Shown one piece after another: positions 49,801-55,935 of a DNA stretch of 64,000 nt (position 1 is its first letter; each line of letters starts with the position of its first letter). A program made the translations under genes and the position numbers. Origin of the DNA: Bicyclus anynana (taxonomy: Eukaryota > Arthropoda > Insecta > Lepidoptera > Nymphalidae); the NCBI RefSeq assembly GCF_947172395.1, contig NC_069110.1, positions 1,178,001-1,242,000 on the forward strand, given 5' to 3'. The notes under the pieces were generated by a model. That model searched no databases. It had not been told where the DNA came from and saw only the letters and a list, made by a program, of their open reading frames with translations.

Positions 49801-52800
49801 CCTAAATGACAGTCACAACCTATCTATGTGGAAAGTTCTCATTAATACAAATTAATCAAGCCCAAACACAAGGTAACTGCTGTAAATCGCCGAGGAGTTC
49901 CCTCGTCTGTTTTATGGCTCCTTCATTAGATCGATTTTAAACCTTCATGAAATTGTAGTGCTTAAAAGTACTAAATGGAAAAGTATACGAACACACTAGA
50001 CACCCATATAATTTTTGAAAGTTCCTCTCAATTTCTCCAGGATTCCATCATCAGATCTTGACATGATGGCAATGGGACCAAATGGGGACTATACCGTTTC
50101 AAACAAAAAAAGAATTTTTGAAATCGGTCCAGGCGTCTTTGAGTAATCGGTGTACATACATAAAAAAAAAATACCGACCGAATTGAGAACCTCCTCCTTT
50201 TTGAAGTCGGTTAAAAACTTAACATTAGTTTTGATGAATAGGTTTTATTATATTGAAGGATTTACCACGTTAGTTAAAGATCGTGAACTTGTAAAGTTCT
50301 CCTGTAATCTACTTATAAGTAAAAAACTAAATAATTTCTGTATTTCAAAATTACGAAAAAAATATTTTAGATTTTCTTAACAAGCTCTTTCATTTGATGT
50401 ATCACACGTTGCAGTTTACAATTTTTCTTTGTGTTTTTTATGTAAAAGTGTCCTTAATATTAAAAAATTCAGAGTTCTGAAGTTTTACGATAACTTTTCA
50501 AAATTCAAAATTTTAGGTTTAGTAGTTTCGGAGAAAAGGGGGGGAATGGTCTATTTTCTTGAATAACTTGGAAATACTTGACAAACTTCAAAATTACAAA
50601 AATAAATTTTGAAATCCTCTCATCAAGACCTCTCATTTGATGTGTCACATGATGCAGTTAGAATTTCTTTTTTTCGTGTTTTGTATCTTGCCCCCAAAAG
50701 TAATCTTCATATTCTAAAGTTTAAATTTATATAGAGGTTTTACGAAAATCTTTACGTAGAATTCTTCTTCGTAGAAAACTTCAGTATTTTTTTTTATTTT
50801 AGGTTTAGTAGTTTCGGAGAAATGGAGGGGGGGGGGGAATGGTTTATTTTCTTGAATAACTATTTATTGGAAACTATTTATTTCTTTAATCTTCTTATTA
50901 AGACCTTTCATTTGATTCCACAGGTCAAATTCTGAACATTGAAGATTTTTAAAATAATTTACTGGAGATCATTATATAATCGATACTCAAGCTAAATAAA
51001 ACTATTTATTATATATAAACATGCAAAAAAAATAATAGAAAGGGGTTAAATAGGGGTTGAAAGTTTACATCAAGTTTCACGCGGACGCGGTCACCGGCGT
51101 CGTTTGTCGTAATAATTAACGACATGCATAGTCTATCTATTTGCATCTTGATATGAAAGAGATTTACTTGTGTTCATCAAACTAGACCAAGGTCACGGTT
51201 AGAAAATGTCATCACAGAAAACGTAGATCTGATGCGTCAGCTGCAATGATCGTGTTGCAATGTATTGCAATAGCAACTGGTTATTGCGACTTCAGGAACT
51301 ACTGAACGGATTATTATACGGTACTCGCTCACGCCGCGCGGTTTCACCCGCGTGGTTCCCGTTCCCGTAGGAATACGGGGATAATATATAGCCTATAGCC
51401 TTTCTCGATAAATAGGCTATCTAACACTGAAAGAATTTTTCAAATCGAACCAGTAGTTCCTGAGATTAACGCGTTCAATCATACAAACAAACAAGCTCTT
51501 CAGCTTTATAATATTAGTATAGATTATTGAACGGGGCTTCCGAAAGTCGAAATTTTCGTCAATGCATTCTATTGGTAATACACTACTAGGGAATTCTACT
51601 TCAGAGCTTGTTTTTTTGATCCCAGTATCTCGGGATTCACAAAAGTCAATCCCGGGATTTTCGAATATTAGGAAAAAAAGTAAAAAGTACGTTAAAAGCT
51701 GTTATTCTTGCAAAACTGCTTTTAATTTGTGGTAAAATAGGTTTGTGCTTTTATCAACTATTTCGTAAATACAAATAAAAATTAACGATAAGCTCACGCA
51801 CTTAACAATTTTAGGTTAAATTTATTGCTTAACCTTTCGTCTAAATATACGTATTACTTAACTTATTATGAATTATCTACTAATTACTGACGAAAAACGC
51901 AAAAAAAAATATTTCCTGGTTATTAAACAACTATACTTTCTTAACAAAATCGGCAATGTATACTCTGTATTAAATTTTTAAGTACTTTTTCGGCAATGTA
52001 TTGTCTATTATGATTGTATTTTCTTTTAATTAGTTTATTATTGTTTTGTAATGACTGTTTTTGCCAAAATAAAATAAAATACAATAAAATAAAAAAAAAA
52101 TAATGTAATTGTCTATTGCAGCGTCAACACTGAAAGTTGTCACTGCAACACAACACAAAAACAGACGTAGCAAACACAGATATTAGTTGTGTAATTCGAT
52201 CATTCTTTGAAACCATAAGTAATAGCACGGTGTGTCGTTGAAAACTATGTAAGAAAAGGAGATGGTCCTAAATTGCATGGAGCTCTTGGCAACTTGGGTT
52301 TTAATTTTATTTATTTCTTTTTATTTCGTTAGATTTATTTACTTATTTAATTTTAATAAAGCCCTTTTATTTTTTAAATTTTAATGATACGGGGCACAAG
52401 AGTGGACCTGAAATGGACCATCTCCTTTGTTTTATTCCAAATCCCGAAAATCTCATAGAAAATTTCACAGTTGTAATCTCGGTATTTCAATCGCGAAATG
52501 AACCTTGGTCGAATTCCCTATGCACTACTCATCAGTCAGCATTAGACTGTTATTCTATATTTCTATATCAATTATATCCGAATTTATATTCAGAAATGAA
52601 TTCAAATTCTCATGTTAGGAAAACAGAGGGTGACTGATTGTTTACCCATTACGCTTTTCAATAAAATATGAATTATCAAAATCGAACCACTCTATAAAAA
52701 ATTACGCGTGGTTTTACATTACAATTAATGAAAAAACAACCATTACAATTAATGAAAAACAGTCACCCCACCGTTTTCCTACCCTTAGGATTGGAATTAT

Positions 52801-54589
52801 TTTTCCAAATTTATATGGGACTGACTTCGAAATATACCCTTTCTAATAAAAGAAAGAATTATAAAAATCGGATTACATTTAATGTGTAAGCATAGATCAA
52901 TACTTACCGACGTTTCCATAAGGCGGCATCAAGTATTCTTGAAGACATATAAGGTACACGATTGCCGATCCGAACGTAAAACCCGTGAGAAACATACTGG
53001 CTTTGAAACATCTGTACCCTGCGACAAAAGAAATATATTAAACTGGATGAAACTGCAACAATAACGAATCAGAATGAGAGGGGTTAGGCCTTAGTCCACC
53101 ACAGTGGCCCAATGCGGATTGGCAGACCTCACACGCGCAGAGAATTCAAAAAATTCTCAGGTATGCAGGTTTCTTCACGATGTTTTTCATTCAGCGTTTG
53201 AGATAAGTGTTAATTTCTCAAAATGCACATAACTGAAGAGGTGCAAGAGGAGGTGCCCCAGACCGGATTCGATATTTTTTTTACAAAAATGCGTTAGTTG
53301 CACACAATCAGGTACCAGGGTAATAGAATCTGATAGATTTAATATATTTTCTCGAAAGGAACTTTAGTGTTCTGGTGTAGTAAAACAGCTCATGACTGAG
53401 GGCCCCGTATGGGTTCAAAATAGTCGGGCATACACCGACGTTGTATCAGGTGAGTTTTAGTTGTGTTTCATAACACTTACTCAGTCCCGTCTTTTTTGTA
53501 CCAAAGCTATGAATAGTAGTACTGGTTGAAATTTGTGTATTTATCTTCACGACATATCCAATTTGTCCAATGGCGCCAGAGTTGTCTCAGTCCCATCTTT
53601 TTTGTACCAACGCTATGAAAAATATAGTGGTACTGGTTGAAACTTGTCTATTTCACTTCACGAGATAATATCGTTGGTTACTTGCGATCTCGCCTATACC
53701 ACCATAGGCGAGATCGCAGTAAAGGGATAATTGAATAAAACAAATACAGAAAAAAATCTTACCAAAAAGTGTGTAAACTATGCCAAATATGATGTACATG
53801 GCACAGATGACACTGATGATTGGGTCAAAGTTGTAGTCGACCATAGAGCAGAAGGAGCCCTCTATGTGTGGCCCGTTGAACTTGATGCTCATGTTGGGAG
53901 GTGGCCGCGTGACCTGGGGCACCAGCTGGCCAACCGAAGACATGCTTCTGGTGCACTGGATATTCACAGTGATTTCTGTAAAACATTTACTATCTTAAAT
54001 TAACGACCTACTACCCAGGCTTCCCTCCAGGAGAGGGTCATTTTATGACGGCCTCCGTGGCGCATTGGTATGCGCGGTAGATTTACAAGACGGAGGTTAC
54101 CACCCTACCGACAAAGACGTACCGCCAATCGATTTAGCATTCCGGTACGATGTCATGTAGAAACCAAAAGGGGTGTGGATTTTCATCCTCCTCCTAACAA
54201 GTTAGCCCACCAGGAGAGGGTCATTTTATGACGGCCTCCGTGGCGCATTGGTATGCGCGGTAGATTTACAAGACGGAGGTTACCACCCTACCGACAAAGA
54301 CGTACCGCCAATCGATTTAGCATTCCGGTACGATGTCATGTAGAAACCAAAAGGGGTGTGGATTTTCATCCTCCTCCTAACAAGTTAGCCCGCTTCCATT
54401 TTAGATATTGTAATCAAGGGCCAACCTGTAAAGAAAAAAAAAGGGGGGTACGAAGCTTAAACTCACCACGCTCCTTCAATATGGGTTGGATAAATTCATT
54501 AACATCTTTTCCGCTCAAGTCACACTCTCCCAAGTAATAAAGAATTACACAAGAAGAAATGTGGACGGCTTGAACGCCACGAGTATACT
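25692..54589 (-). CDS. TMEM198: Transmembrane protein 198 (TMEM198), complete
   Basis: Eight coding exons (53943-53763, 53018-52908, 45335-45184, 30295-30220, 28394-28303, 27484-27340, 26424-26288, 25880-25692) and a 5' UTR exon (54589-54467) join with GT/AG borders and consistent phases into 360 residues. Seven hydrophobic segments lie at about residues 40-62, 67-86, 98-117, 118-140, 149-171, 174-197 and 221-243, matching the TM7S3/TM198-like (DUF4203) domain. Family marks include GYRCFKASMFLTGF, QYVGLFMTGF, YRYLYQVRTAHGDVISQSYV and a hydrophilic C-terminal tail. The length equals what I recall for vertebrate TMEM198. Human TMEM198 is a membrane protein reported to promote LRP6 phosphorylation and Wnt signalling. 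The start is MSSVGQ, the first in-frame Met. Introns 3 and 4 are 7.6 and 14.9 kb and crowded with transposons. Confidence 0.92.
26288..26424 (-). CDS. TMEM198: TMEM198 coding exon 7 (basic cytosolic region)
   Basis: The acceptor is GCCCACAG and the donor is CGCAG|GTATAC. It encodes ISAQKRRLKAAAARPVTREQ and RAELKQRKYRYLYQVRTAHG, ending DVISQ. The YRYLYQV...GDVIS segment is a TMEM198 hallmark. A mariner-type element ends 15 bp upstream of the exon. Confidence 0.9.
26440..27200. mobile_element. mariner-type element family A, long copy (761 bp), nearly fills a TMEM198 intron
   Basis: Flanked by TA (26438-26439 and 27201-27202), with the same ends as the 383-bp copies but extra internal sequence, including a block at about 26820-27055 absent from them. 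It makes up most of the 915-bp intron between TMEM198 coding exons 6 and 7. No intact transposase is seen. Confidence 0.75.
27340..27484 (-). CDS. TMEM198: TMEM198 coding exon 6 (TM7)
   Basis: The acceptor is TTTTAG and the donor is CAGA|GTGAGT. It encodes VWERAKLEPATPPPCRLSWL and an Ala/Leu-rich membrane segment ALAAWPAAAALGLCAQAALT, then ATGLHHEQ. It is strikingly GC-rich (third positions mostly G/C), like exons 7 and 8. Confidence 0.88.
27520..27772 (-). mobile_element. tRNA-derived SINE (family 2), near full length
   Basis: On the minus strand it starts GGCCTCCGTGGCGCAGTGGT (A box), carries GGTTCGATCCC (B box), and ends in AACTTGTAAATAATAAAAAA. It lies in a TMEM198 intron 36 bp upstream of coding exon 6. 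Plus-strand copies are at 32279-32525, 47355-47640 and 54045-54440. Confidence 0.75.
27778..27895 (+). repeat. Repeat shared with 40600-40745
   Basis: ATTGTTCC(A/G)ATAGTCGTTTC, the GCGAAAAGCT-like core and GCTTGACTGTTGGATCAAG recur at 40600-40745 (with GCTTGACTGTTAGATCAAG). The family is unknown. Both copies are in TMEM198 introns. Confidence 0.6.
28303..28394 (-). CDS. TMEM198: TMEM198 coding exon 5 (TM6)
   Basis: The acceptor is ATTCCAG and the donor is TGG|GTAAGT. It encodes VLTVFGTSVYGGAVIATCLD and YFLERMVMLKW. A Helitron-like element ends 33 bp upstream of the acceptor. Confidence 0.9.
28427..28625 (-). mobile_element. Helitron-like element
   Basis: The minus strand ends in CAGCTAG before T, with the subterminal GC hairpin (GCGGGAGAAACCGC). 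The 5' TC end is degraded. It lies 33 bp from TMEM198 coding exon 5. Confidence 0.65.
28640..29520. repeat. Interspersed repeat related to 52640-52880 and 49365-50215
   Basis: CCTACCCTTAGGGATGGAAT, CCAAATTTATACGGGACCAA and TTACATTACAATTAATGGA are shared with 52640-52880. The end CCTCCTCCTTTTTTTGAAGT is shared with the end of 49365-50215. No coding content is recognised. Confidence 0.5.
29985..30200 (+). mobile_element. RTE-type LINE 3' fragment
   Basis: Contains TTGACCCCCCACCAGGTGGA, GAGTCGCAGGGATTCGCTGG and CAGTGGACGTCCATCGACTG, the RTE ORF2 end and 3' tail, with a partial second tail (GCAGTGGATGTCCATCAGCT). It ends about 20 bp from the donor of TMEM198 coding exon 4. Confidence 0.6.
30220..30295 (-). 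CDS. TMEM198: TMEM198 coding exon 4 (TM5)
   Basis: The acceptor is TTGTTGCAG and the donor is AAAG|GTAATC. It encodes YWLCVVVVMLVSGIFFAVIN and LYWKK. A 76-bp exon flanked by a 14.9-kb intron upstream and RTE debris about 20 bp downstream. Confidence 0.88.
30846..31115 (+). mobile_element. Metulj-like SINE
   Basis: Starts GCCGTGATAGCCCAGTGGAT (A box), has a mutated B box (GTTCCAATCC), the ACGTGTCTTAAACGGTGA core and the TTCTGAGAGGAGACTCGAGC end. In TMEM198's large intron. Confidence 0.75.
31505..31610 (-). mobile_element. RTE-type LINE 3' fragment
   Basis: The plus strand reads ATATCAGCCGATGGACGTCC, AGGACATAGGCCTTCTGTAG and GCCGCCTGCATCCATCG, the reverse complement of the RTE tail. Confidence 0.55.
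32279..32525 (+). mobile_element. tRNA-derived SINE (family 2), near full length
   Basis: CGGCCTCCGTGGCGCAGTGG (A box), GGGTTCGAT (B box), a TGGCTGGTGGGAGGCTTCGG body and the GGGCTAACTTGTAAAGAA tail. In the large TMEM198 intron. Confidence 0.75.
32526..33454. other. Intron sequence, no further element delimited
   Basis: Within TMEM198's 14.9-kb intron. The ORF at 33118-33426 has no recognisable motif. No element edges seen. Confidence 0.35.
33455..33590 (-). mobile_element. tRNA-derived SINE (family 3)
   Basis: On the minus strand: AAGCCTCAATAGCTCAACGG (A box), GGTGGTTCGATCCCCGCC (B box), and an end GCACAGTCTTTCCCGACTAT. A partial second copy lies at about 33770-33855. Confidence 0.65.
34063..34337. 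mobile_element. PIF/Harbinger-type MITE, 275 bp, TTA duplication
   Basis: TTA at 34060-34062 and 34338-34340. The ends are GGCCGGCCGCATACACAAGT and the reverse complement of CGAATGTATGTGGCTGGCC. The inner arms keep CGTTTAC/CGTTTTCC similarity. Confidence 0.7.
34956..35014. other. Perfect 20-bp hairpin stem with 19-nt loop
   Basis: CTTCCATCGTCTGTTTTCCC at 34956-34975 pairs perfectly with 34995-35014. It could be a short foldback element or a small-RNA precursor. No TIR or target duplication seen. Confidence 0.5.
35423..35482. repeat. TTTA-rich microsatellite
   Basis: TTTATTTATTTATTTTATTT-type sequence, probably the poly-A-like 3' tail of the minus-strand LINE relic that follows. Confidence 0.6.
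35641..36450 (-). mobile_element. CR1-like LINE relic, endonuclease joined to RT tail by internal deletion
   Basis: On the minus strand, 36450-36320 gives IVYRKDRACSNQSKHDGGGV and LIAVAREIQSTR, the middle of an apurinic-type endonuclease (GGGVLIAV core). From 36324 an intact 227-codon frame follows: DLGVTIDSKLTFVSHVNNIV, LGFIRRNTKGF, FASVIWNPSYSVHSQRIECI and QRAFTRHLAFHASGISHRQP, the region C-terminal to the reverse transcriptase. The rest of the endonuclease and the RT catalytic core are missing. The copy is dead but the tail frame is undamaged. Confidence 0.75.
37069..37517. mobile_element. Probable PIF/Harbinger-type MITE, 449 bp, TTA duplication
   Basis: TTA at 37066-37068 and 37518-37520. 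The ends GTGCCCGTTCACACGTC and the reverse complement of TTTGTGAACGCACTCG match imperfectly. Both subterminal regions contain CCGTTTT/ACGGATAC words in inverted orientation. Confidence 0.55.
38285..38365. repeat. Short inverted repeat
   Basis: GGCGCTCAGCGCACT and AGTGCGCTGAGGCGG are inverted around a ~45-bp loop; the element identity is unclear. Just upstream, 38075-38140 holds a minus-strand fragment of SINE family 4. Confidence 0.4.
38447..38759. mobile_element. PIF/Harbinger-type MITE, 313 bp, TTA duplication
   Basis: TTA at 38444-38446 and 38760-38762. The ends AGCTGTCAGTCCACGGAAGC and the reverse complement of GTCTAGTGGACAGACAGCT. The interior is GC-rich with CGGAG/CTCCG words. Confidence 0.7.
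38815..38955 (-). mobile_element. tRNA-derived SINE (family 3), decayed
   Basis: AAGTCTCATTAGCTCAACGT on the minus strand and the ...CGTACCCACTCATAACACAA end match 33455-33590, with a degraded B box. Confidence 0.55.
39352..39558 (+). mobile_element. Metulj-like SINE, 5'-truncated
   Basis: ACGCGTCTCAAACGGTGAAG, GCCGATCCGCATTGGGCCAG and TTGATAATGATGATGA tail; the tRNA-like head is missing. A Helitron-like remnant follows at 39575-39770, ending GGGGCGTCGGCTAGT. Confidence 0.65.
39771..41340. other. Intron sequence with one repeat
   Basis: Within the large TMEM198 intron. The repeat shared with 27778-27895 lies at 40600-40745. The ORF at 40388-40693 runs into it and is not considered a gene. 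Confidence 0.4.
41341..41567. mobile_element. PIF/Harbinger-type MITE, 227 bp, TAA duplication
   Basis: TAA at 41338-41340 and 41568-41570. The ends GAGCGTGGGCACACGATCCG and the reverse complement of CGCATCGTGTTCTCCCGCTC. GC-rich; its ORFs are incidental. Confidence 0.7.
41568..43071. other. Intron sequence, no gene seen
   Basis: A GC-rich start GTCCACAGATCCGCGTCGTA at 41645 resembles a MITE end but no partner end was found. The ORF at 42592-42909 is not recognised and has no splice or start context of note. Confidence 0.35.
43072..43560. mobile_element. hAT-type MITE, 489 bp, perfect 8-bp target duplication
   Basis: TTCCATAC at 43064-43071 and 43561-43568. The ends CAGCGTTGCCAGATTTTTTT and the reverse complement of CTGGACGTCTGACAACGCTG share CAGCGTTGYCAGA. 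No transposase. Confidence 0.8.
43975..44110. repeat. AT-only imperfect palindrome
   Basis: AATAAAATAGATTATTTAAA occurs twice with inverted ATATTTTATT-type arms around TCTATTATAGATA. Likely cruciform-prone; no coding content. Confidence 0.5.
44832..45140 (+). mobile_element. Metulj-like SINE next to a TMEM198 exon
   Basis: Starts GCCGTGATAGCCCAATGGAA, has the B box GGTTCGAATCC, TCATTCTGAGAGGAGACTCG and ends in TTGATAACGACGACGACC. It lies 44 bp past the donor of TMEM198 coding exon 3 and is antisense to the gene. Confidence 0.8.
45184..45335 (-). CDS. TMEM198: TMEM198 coding exon 3 (TM3 and TM4)
   Basis: The acceptor is TTTGTCAG and the donor is ACG|GTGAGTG. It encodes residues 98-148: GVAVCAGLLFGLITMLIQYV, then GLFMTGFHTGLLLAVAGLAI and YDHFLDTRPNT. 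If the donor were skipped, the frame would stay open for over 100 further codons through an antisense SINE. Confidence 0.92.
45341..47354. other. Intron sequence with repeat fragments
   Basis: In TMEM198's 7.6-kb intron. A mariner-B end fragment lies at about 45911-45960 (CAGGGTGCTCGGGAGTATTC), and a decayed Helitron-like stretch at about 46385-46530 (TTCCATGGTCCCGCGGGATT). ATACCTATATA repeats occur near 45740-45790. No gene seen. Confidence 0.45.
47355..47640 (+). mobile_element. tRNA-derived SINE (family 2), head truncated
   Basis: GGTCCTGGGTTCGATCCCCG, then the TGGCTGGTGGGAGGCTTCGG body and CTGACTTGTAAAAAAAAAA tail; the A-box part is replaced by unrelated sequence. Confidence 0.7.
47641..49364. 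other. Intron sequence, no gene seen
   Basis: AT-rich. GTGACGTCAC occurs twice (48899 and 49002 areas), a CRE-like palindrome that may be chance. No element edges seen. Confidence 0.35.
49365..50215 (+). mobile_element. Unclassified repeat element with internal ~131-bp tandem repeats
   Basis: Begins ACACCGCCTTCATACTGATC and ends CCTCCTTTTTGAAGTCGGTT, short inverted ACCGACTTC-like ends. Inside are three tandem units starting near 49531, 49662 and 49790 (ATCAGACCCCTAATGACAGT ... CCTTAATTGACCTTGGTCTT). A second copy starts at about 63700 and leaves the window. Confidence 0.6.
50216..51321. other. Intron sequence with a diverged local duplication
   Basis: TTTAGTAGTTTCGGAGAAA recurs near 50517 and 50803, with CATTTGATGT-type words repeated, suggesting a ~290-bp diverged tandem duplication. 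No gene seen. Confidence 0.45.
51322..51523 (-). mobile_element. Helitron-like element
   Basis: The minus strand begins TCTATACTAATATTATAAAG and contains CGTTCAATC-type core and the 3' hairpin region GCGGGTGAAACCGCGCGG; the CTAG end is mutated. Confidence 0.7.
51587..52520. mobile_element. hAT-like element, 934 bp
   Basis: Ends TAGGGAATTC and GAATTCCCTA; flanks TACACTAC (51579-51586) and TGCACTAC (52521-52528) match at 7 of 8 bases. The interior is AT-rich without a transposase. The MITE at 3560-3749 has similar ends. Confidence 0.6.
52640..52880. repeat. Interspersed repeat (partner in 28640-29520)
   Basis: TTTTCCTACCCTTAGGATTG, CCAAATTTATATGGGACTGA, and TTACATTACAATTAATGAAA with a small tandem duplication of the last word. 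Confidence 0.55.
52908..53018 (-). CDS. TMEM198: TMEM198 coding exon 2 (TM2)
   Basis: The acceptor is TCGCAG before 53018 and the donor is GTCG|GTAAGT. It encodes GYRCFKASMFLTGFTFGSAI and VYLICLQEYLMPPYGNV (residues 61-97), with the family-typical GYRCFK after TM1. A minus-strand SINE lies 45 bp upstream in the intron. Confidence 0.9.
53063..53275 (-). mobile_element. Metulj-like SINE, partial
   Basis: On the plus strand: CAGAATGAGAGGGGTTAGGC, CAATGCGGATTGGCAGACCT and GCAGAGAATTC... up to GGTGCCCCAGACCGGATTCG (degraded B box). 45 bp from TMEM198 coding exon 2. Confidence 0.7.
53482..53690 (+). repeat. 106-bp tandem duplication
   Basis: CAGTCCCGTCTTTTTTGTAC at 53482 and CAGTCCCATCTTTTTTGTAC at 53588, continuing with TACTGGTTGAAA and CTTCACGA in both units. 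In a TMEM198 intron. Confidence 0.7.
53683..53718. other. 14-bp perfect hairpin near TMEM198 donor
   Basis: TGCGATCTCGCCTA (53683-53696) pairs with 53705-53718 across an 8-nt loop. It lies 45 bp inside the intron after coding exon 1. Confidence 0.5.
53763..53943 (-). CDS. TMEM198: TMEM198 coding exon 1 (start codon, TM1)
   Basis: The exon runs from an acceptor at 53975 (TTACAG) to a donor at 53762 (TTTTTG|GTAAGA). ATG is at 53943-53941. It encodes residues 1-60: MSSVGQLVPQVTRPPPNMSI, then HIEGSFCSMVDYNFDP and the first membrane segment IISVICAMYIIFGIVYTLF. Bases 53944-53975 are leader. Confidence 0.88.
54028..54440 (+). mobile_element. Truncated SINE (family 2) in a 183-bp tandem duplication
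   Basis: CAGGAGAGGGTCATTTTATG starts at 54028 and 54211, and the 183 bp between repeat almost without change (GGCCTCCGTGGCGCATTGGT ... CTCCTCCTAACAAGTTAGCC). Both units lack the B-box region present in 27520-27772. It occupies most of the first TMEM198 intron. Confidence 0.75.
54467..54589 (-). other. TMEM198: TMEM198 5' untranslated exon
   Basis: Begins at the predicted initiator and ends at a strong donor (CGTG|GTGAGT, donor at 54466-54461). Translated in the frame of exon 2 it is open but has no ATG, so translation is taken to start in the next exon. It contains a short upstream ORF. Confidence 0.6.
54476..54505 (-). promoter_or_regulatory. Upstream ORF of 9 codons in TMEM198 leader
   Basis: ATGTTAATGAATTTATCCAA starts a frame encoding MLMNLSNPY followed by TGA, complete within the 5' UTR exon and out of frame with TMEM198. 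Such short leader ORFs commonly lower translation of the main frame; that role here is inferred. Confidence 0.5.
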
Positions 54590-54618
54590 GAATCCGACCG
54601 CACGACGAGCCCCTTATA
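54587..54618 (-). promoter_or_regulatory. TMEM198: TMEM198 core promoter: TATA box plus initiator
   Basis: On the minus strand TATAAG begins at 54618 and the arthropod initiator TCAGT is at 54591-54587. Its A (+1) falls at 54589, so the TATA box starts at -29, the canonical spacing. The sequence is just upstream of the predicted 5' UTR exon. Confidence 0.65.
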
Positions 54619-54869
54619 TCGCAAGTCGTTACCGCCGACCGACCGGTACCCCTCTCTAACTCCCCACTATTTACAGAAACAAGTCGCGCCACCTGACGTC
54701 ATATTCGTCTCTGAAAACTATTTCCTACAATATCATAAAATCAGCTATCTTAGTACCATAACACAAGCTATATGCTAACTTTAAGGCTAAGTACTTTACT
54801 GAGGTATATTGTCACTTACACCCTTGCATGGGCTAACACAACATGTAAGCACACAATAAAGGCGCATGC

Positions 54870-55935
54870 CTTGACCTAAGAATAAGAAAAAAACTCATGC
54901 ACCTTACACAGCATAAGTTGAGAACAGTAGTTGGATATAACAGGTCACTGCACGCTGTACAAACACCTTTCAATTCTAGGTATGACTGACAGTCCTATCT
55001 GCATGGCCTGTCTGGAGAACAAGATACTGATACTCATTATGCTTAGATGCTAAAGGGTAACCAAGTAATGTGCAAAATACATTGGTTCCTCAGCAATACT
55101 TCATAAGGCTATCAGGGACCTGGTAAACCTTCTGAGCAAGGAGCAAGCTCGGCTAGATGAAATTAATTCAGCGGGAGCAAAAGCACCCACACACAATGGC
55201 CAGTCACCATCCTTTGTGCACTTTGCACTTCAAGTGCAAAAAAGGTTCTGAAGAACAATTACAATTCAGAACCAATATAACACTGCTAACAGGTATGACA
55301 ATTGGACTCAATTTGCTTAATAGTTCATATCAATATAATGACAATTATAGAAGATCCATCATGTCCAGTTTGTGGCAATGGGGAGAGCGGTTGTCACTTT
55401 TGTCCTATGTTTGTGCAGTTGGTAAATCTGCTTGGTAAGGATAGACCTGACAAATGAACCTCACCATAGGGGATACAACTGTCTTCATCAGTCAGTCATT
55501 GTGAATCAGTTAGATTCACAAAGAACAGGAAGGCTTGAGGGAGGAACACCATTGGGACAAATTTTTGCAATTACAACCAGACTAATCCTCTGCTTATCCA
55601 TCAGGAATAAGTTGGGATTATGAGAGATGAGATGATACAGGGAGACAGAATCAAGACCGGGAGCAGCAGAAAATGCTGGAATTGGTAAGTGACACAAGTA
55701 TGCTTCGCTGATTGAGAGTTACATAAATTTATTCCTTTTGTTGAGAGCCATGGAGTTGCAGTGCCGAGAATTTTTTCGGAATCATTTCACAGTGGCTAGT
55801 TGACGCTACTGGTGACAGAAGGGCTGGCTCATTTTTTGCACAAAGGATCAGCCTGGTTGACCAGTGTGGAAATGCAGAGAGTATCCTTGCCACCATTCTG
55901 CGTGAGCATGATTTGTATAGTTATAAGGATAAGTT
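54870..55935 (+). mobile_element. Decayed non-LTR retrotransposon C-terminal segments
   Basis: Short frames on the plus strand: ITGHCTLYKHLSILGMTDSP then ICMACLE near 54948-55030 (zinc-knuckle-like tail of R1/Jockey-type ORF2); DPSCPVCGNGES near 55352-55390; SLIESYINLFLLLRAMELQC near 55710; and DATGDRRAGSFFAQRISLVD, QCGNAESILATIL near 55802-55900. All are interrupted by stops and frame shifts. It lies between the divergent TMEM198 and SLC35F6 genes. Confidence 0.55.

Noticed and set aside
54414..54692. 92-codon minus-strand ORF extending TMEM198 upstream
   Set aside because: It has no ATG before the TATA/initiator and would begin upstream of the predicted transcription start; the first in-frame Met is at 53943.
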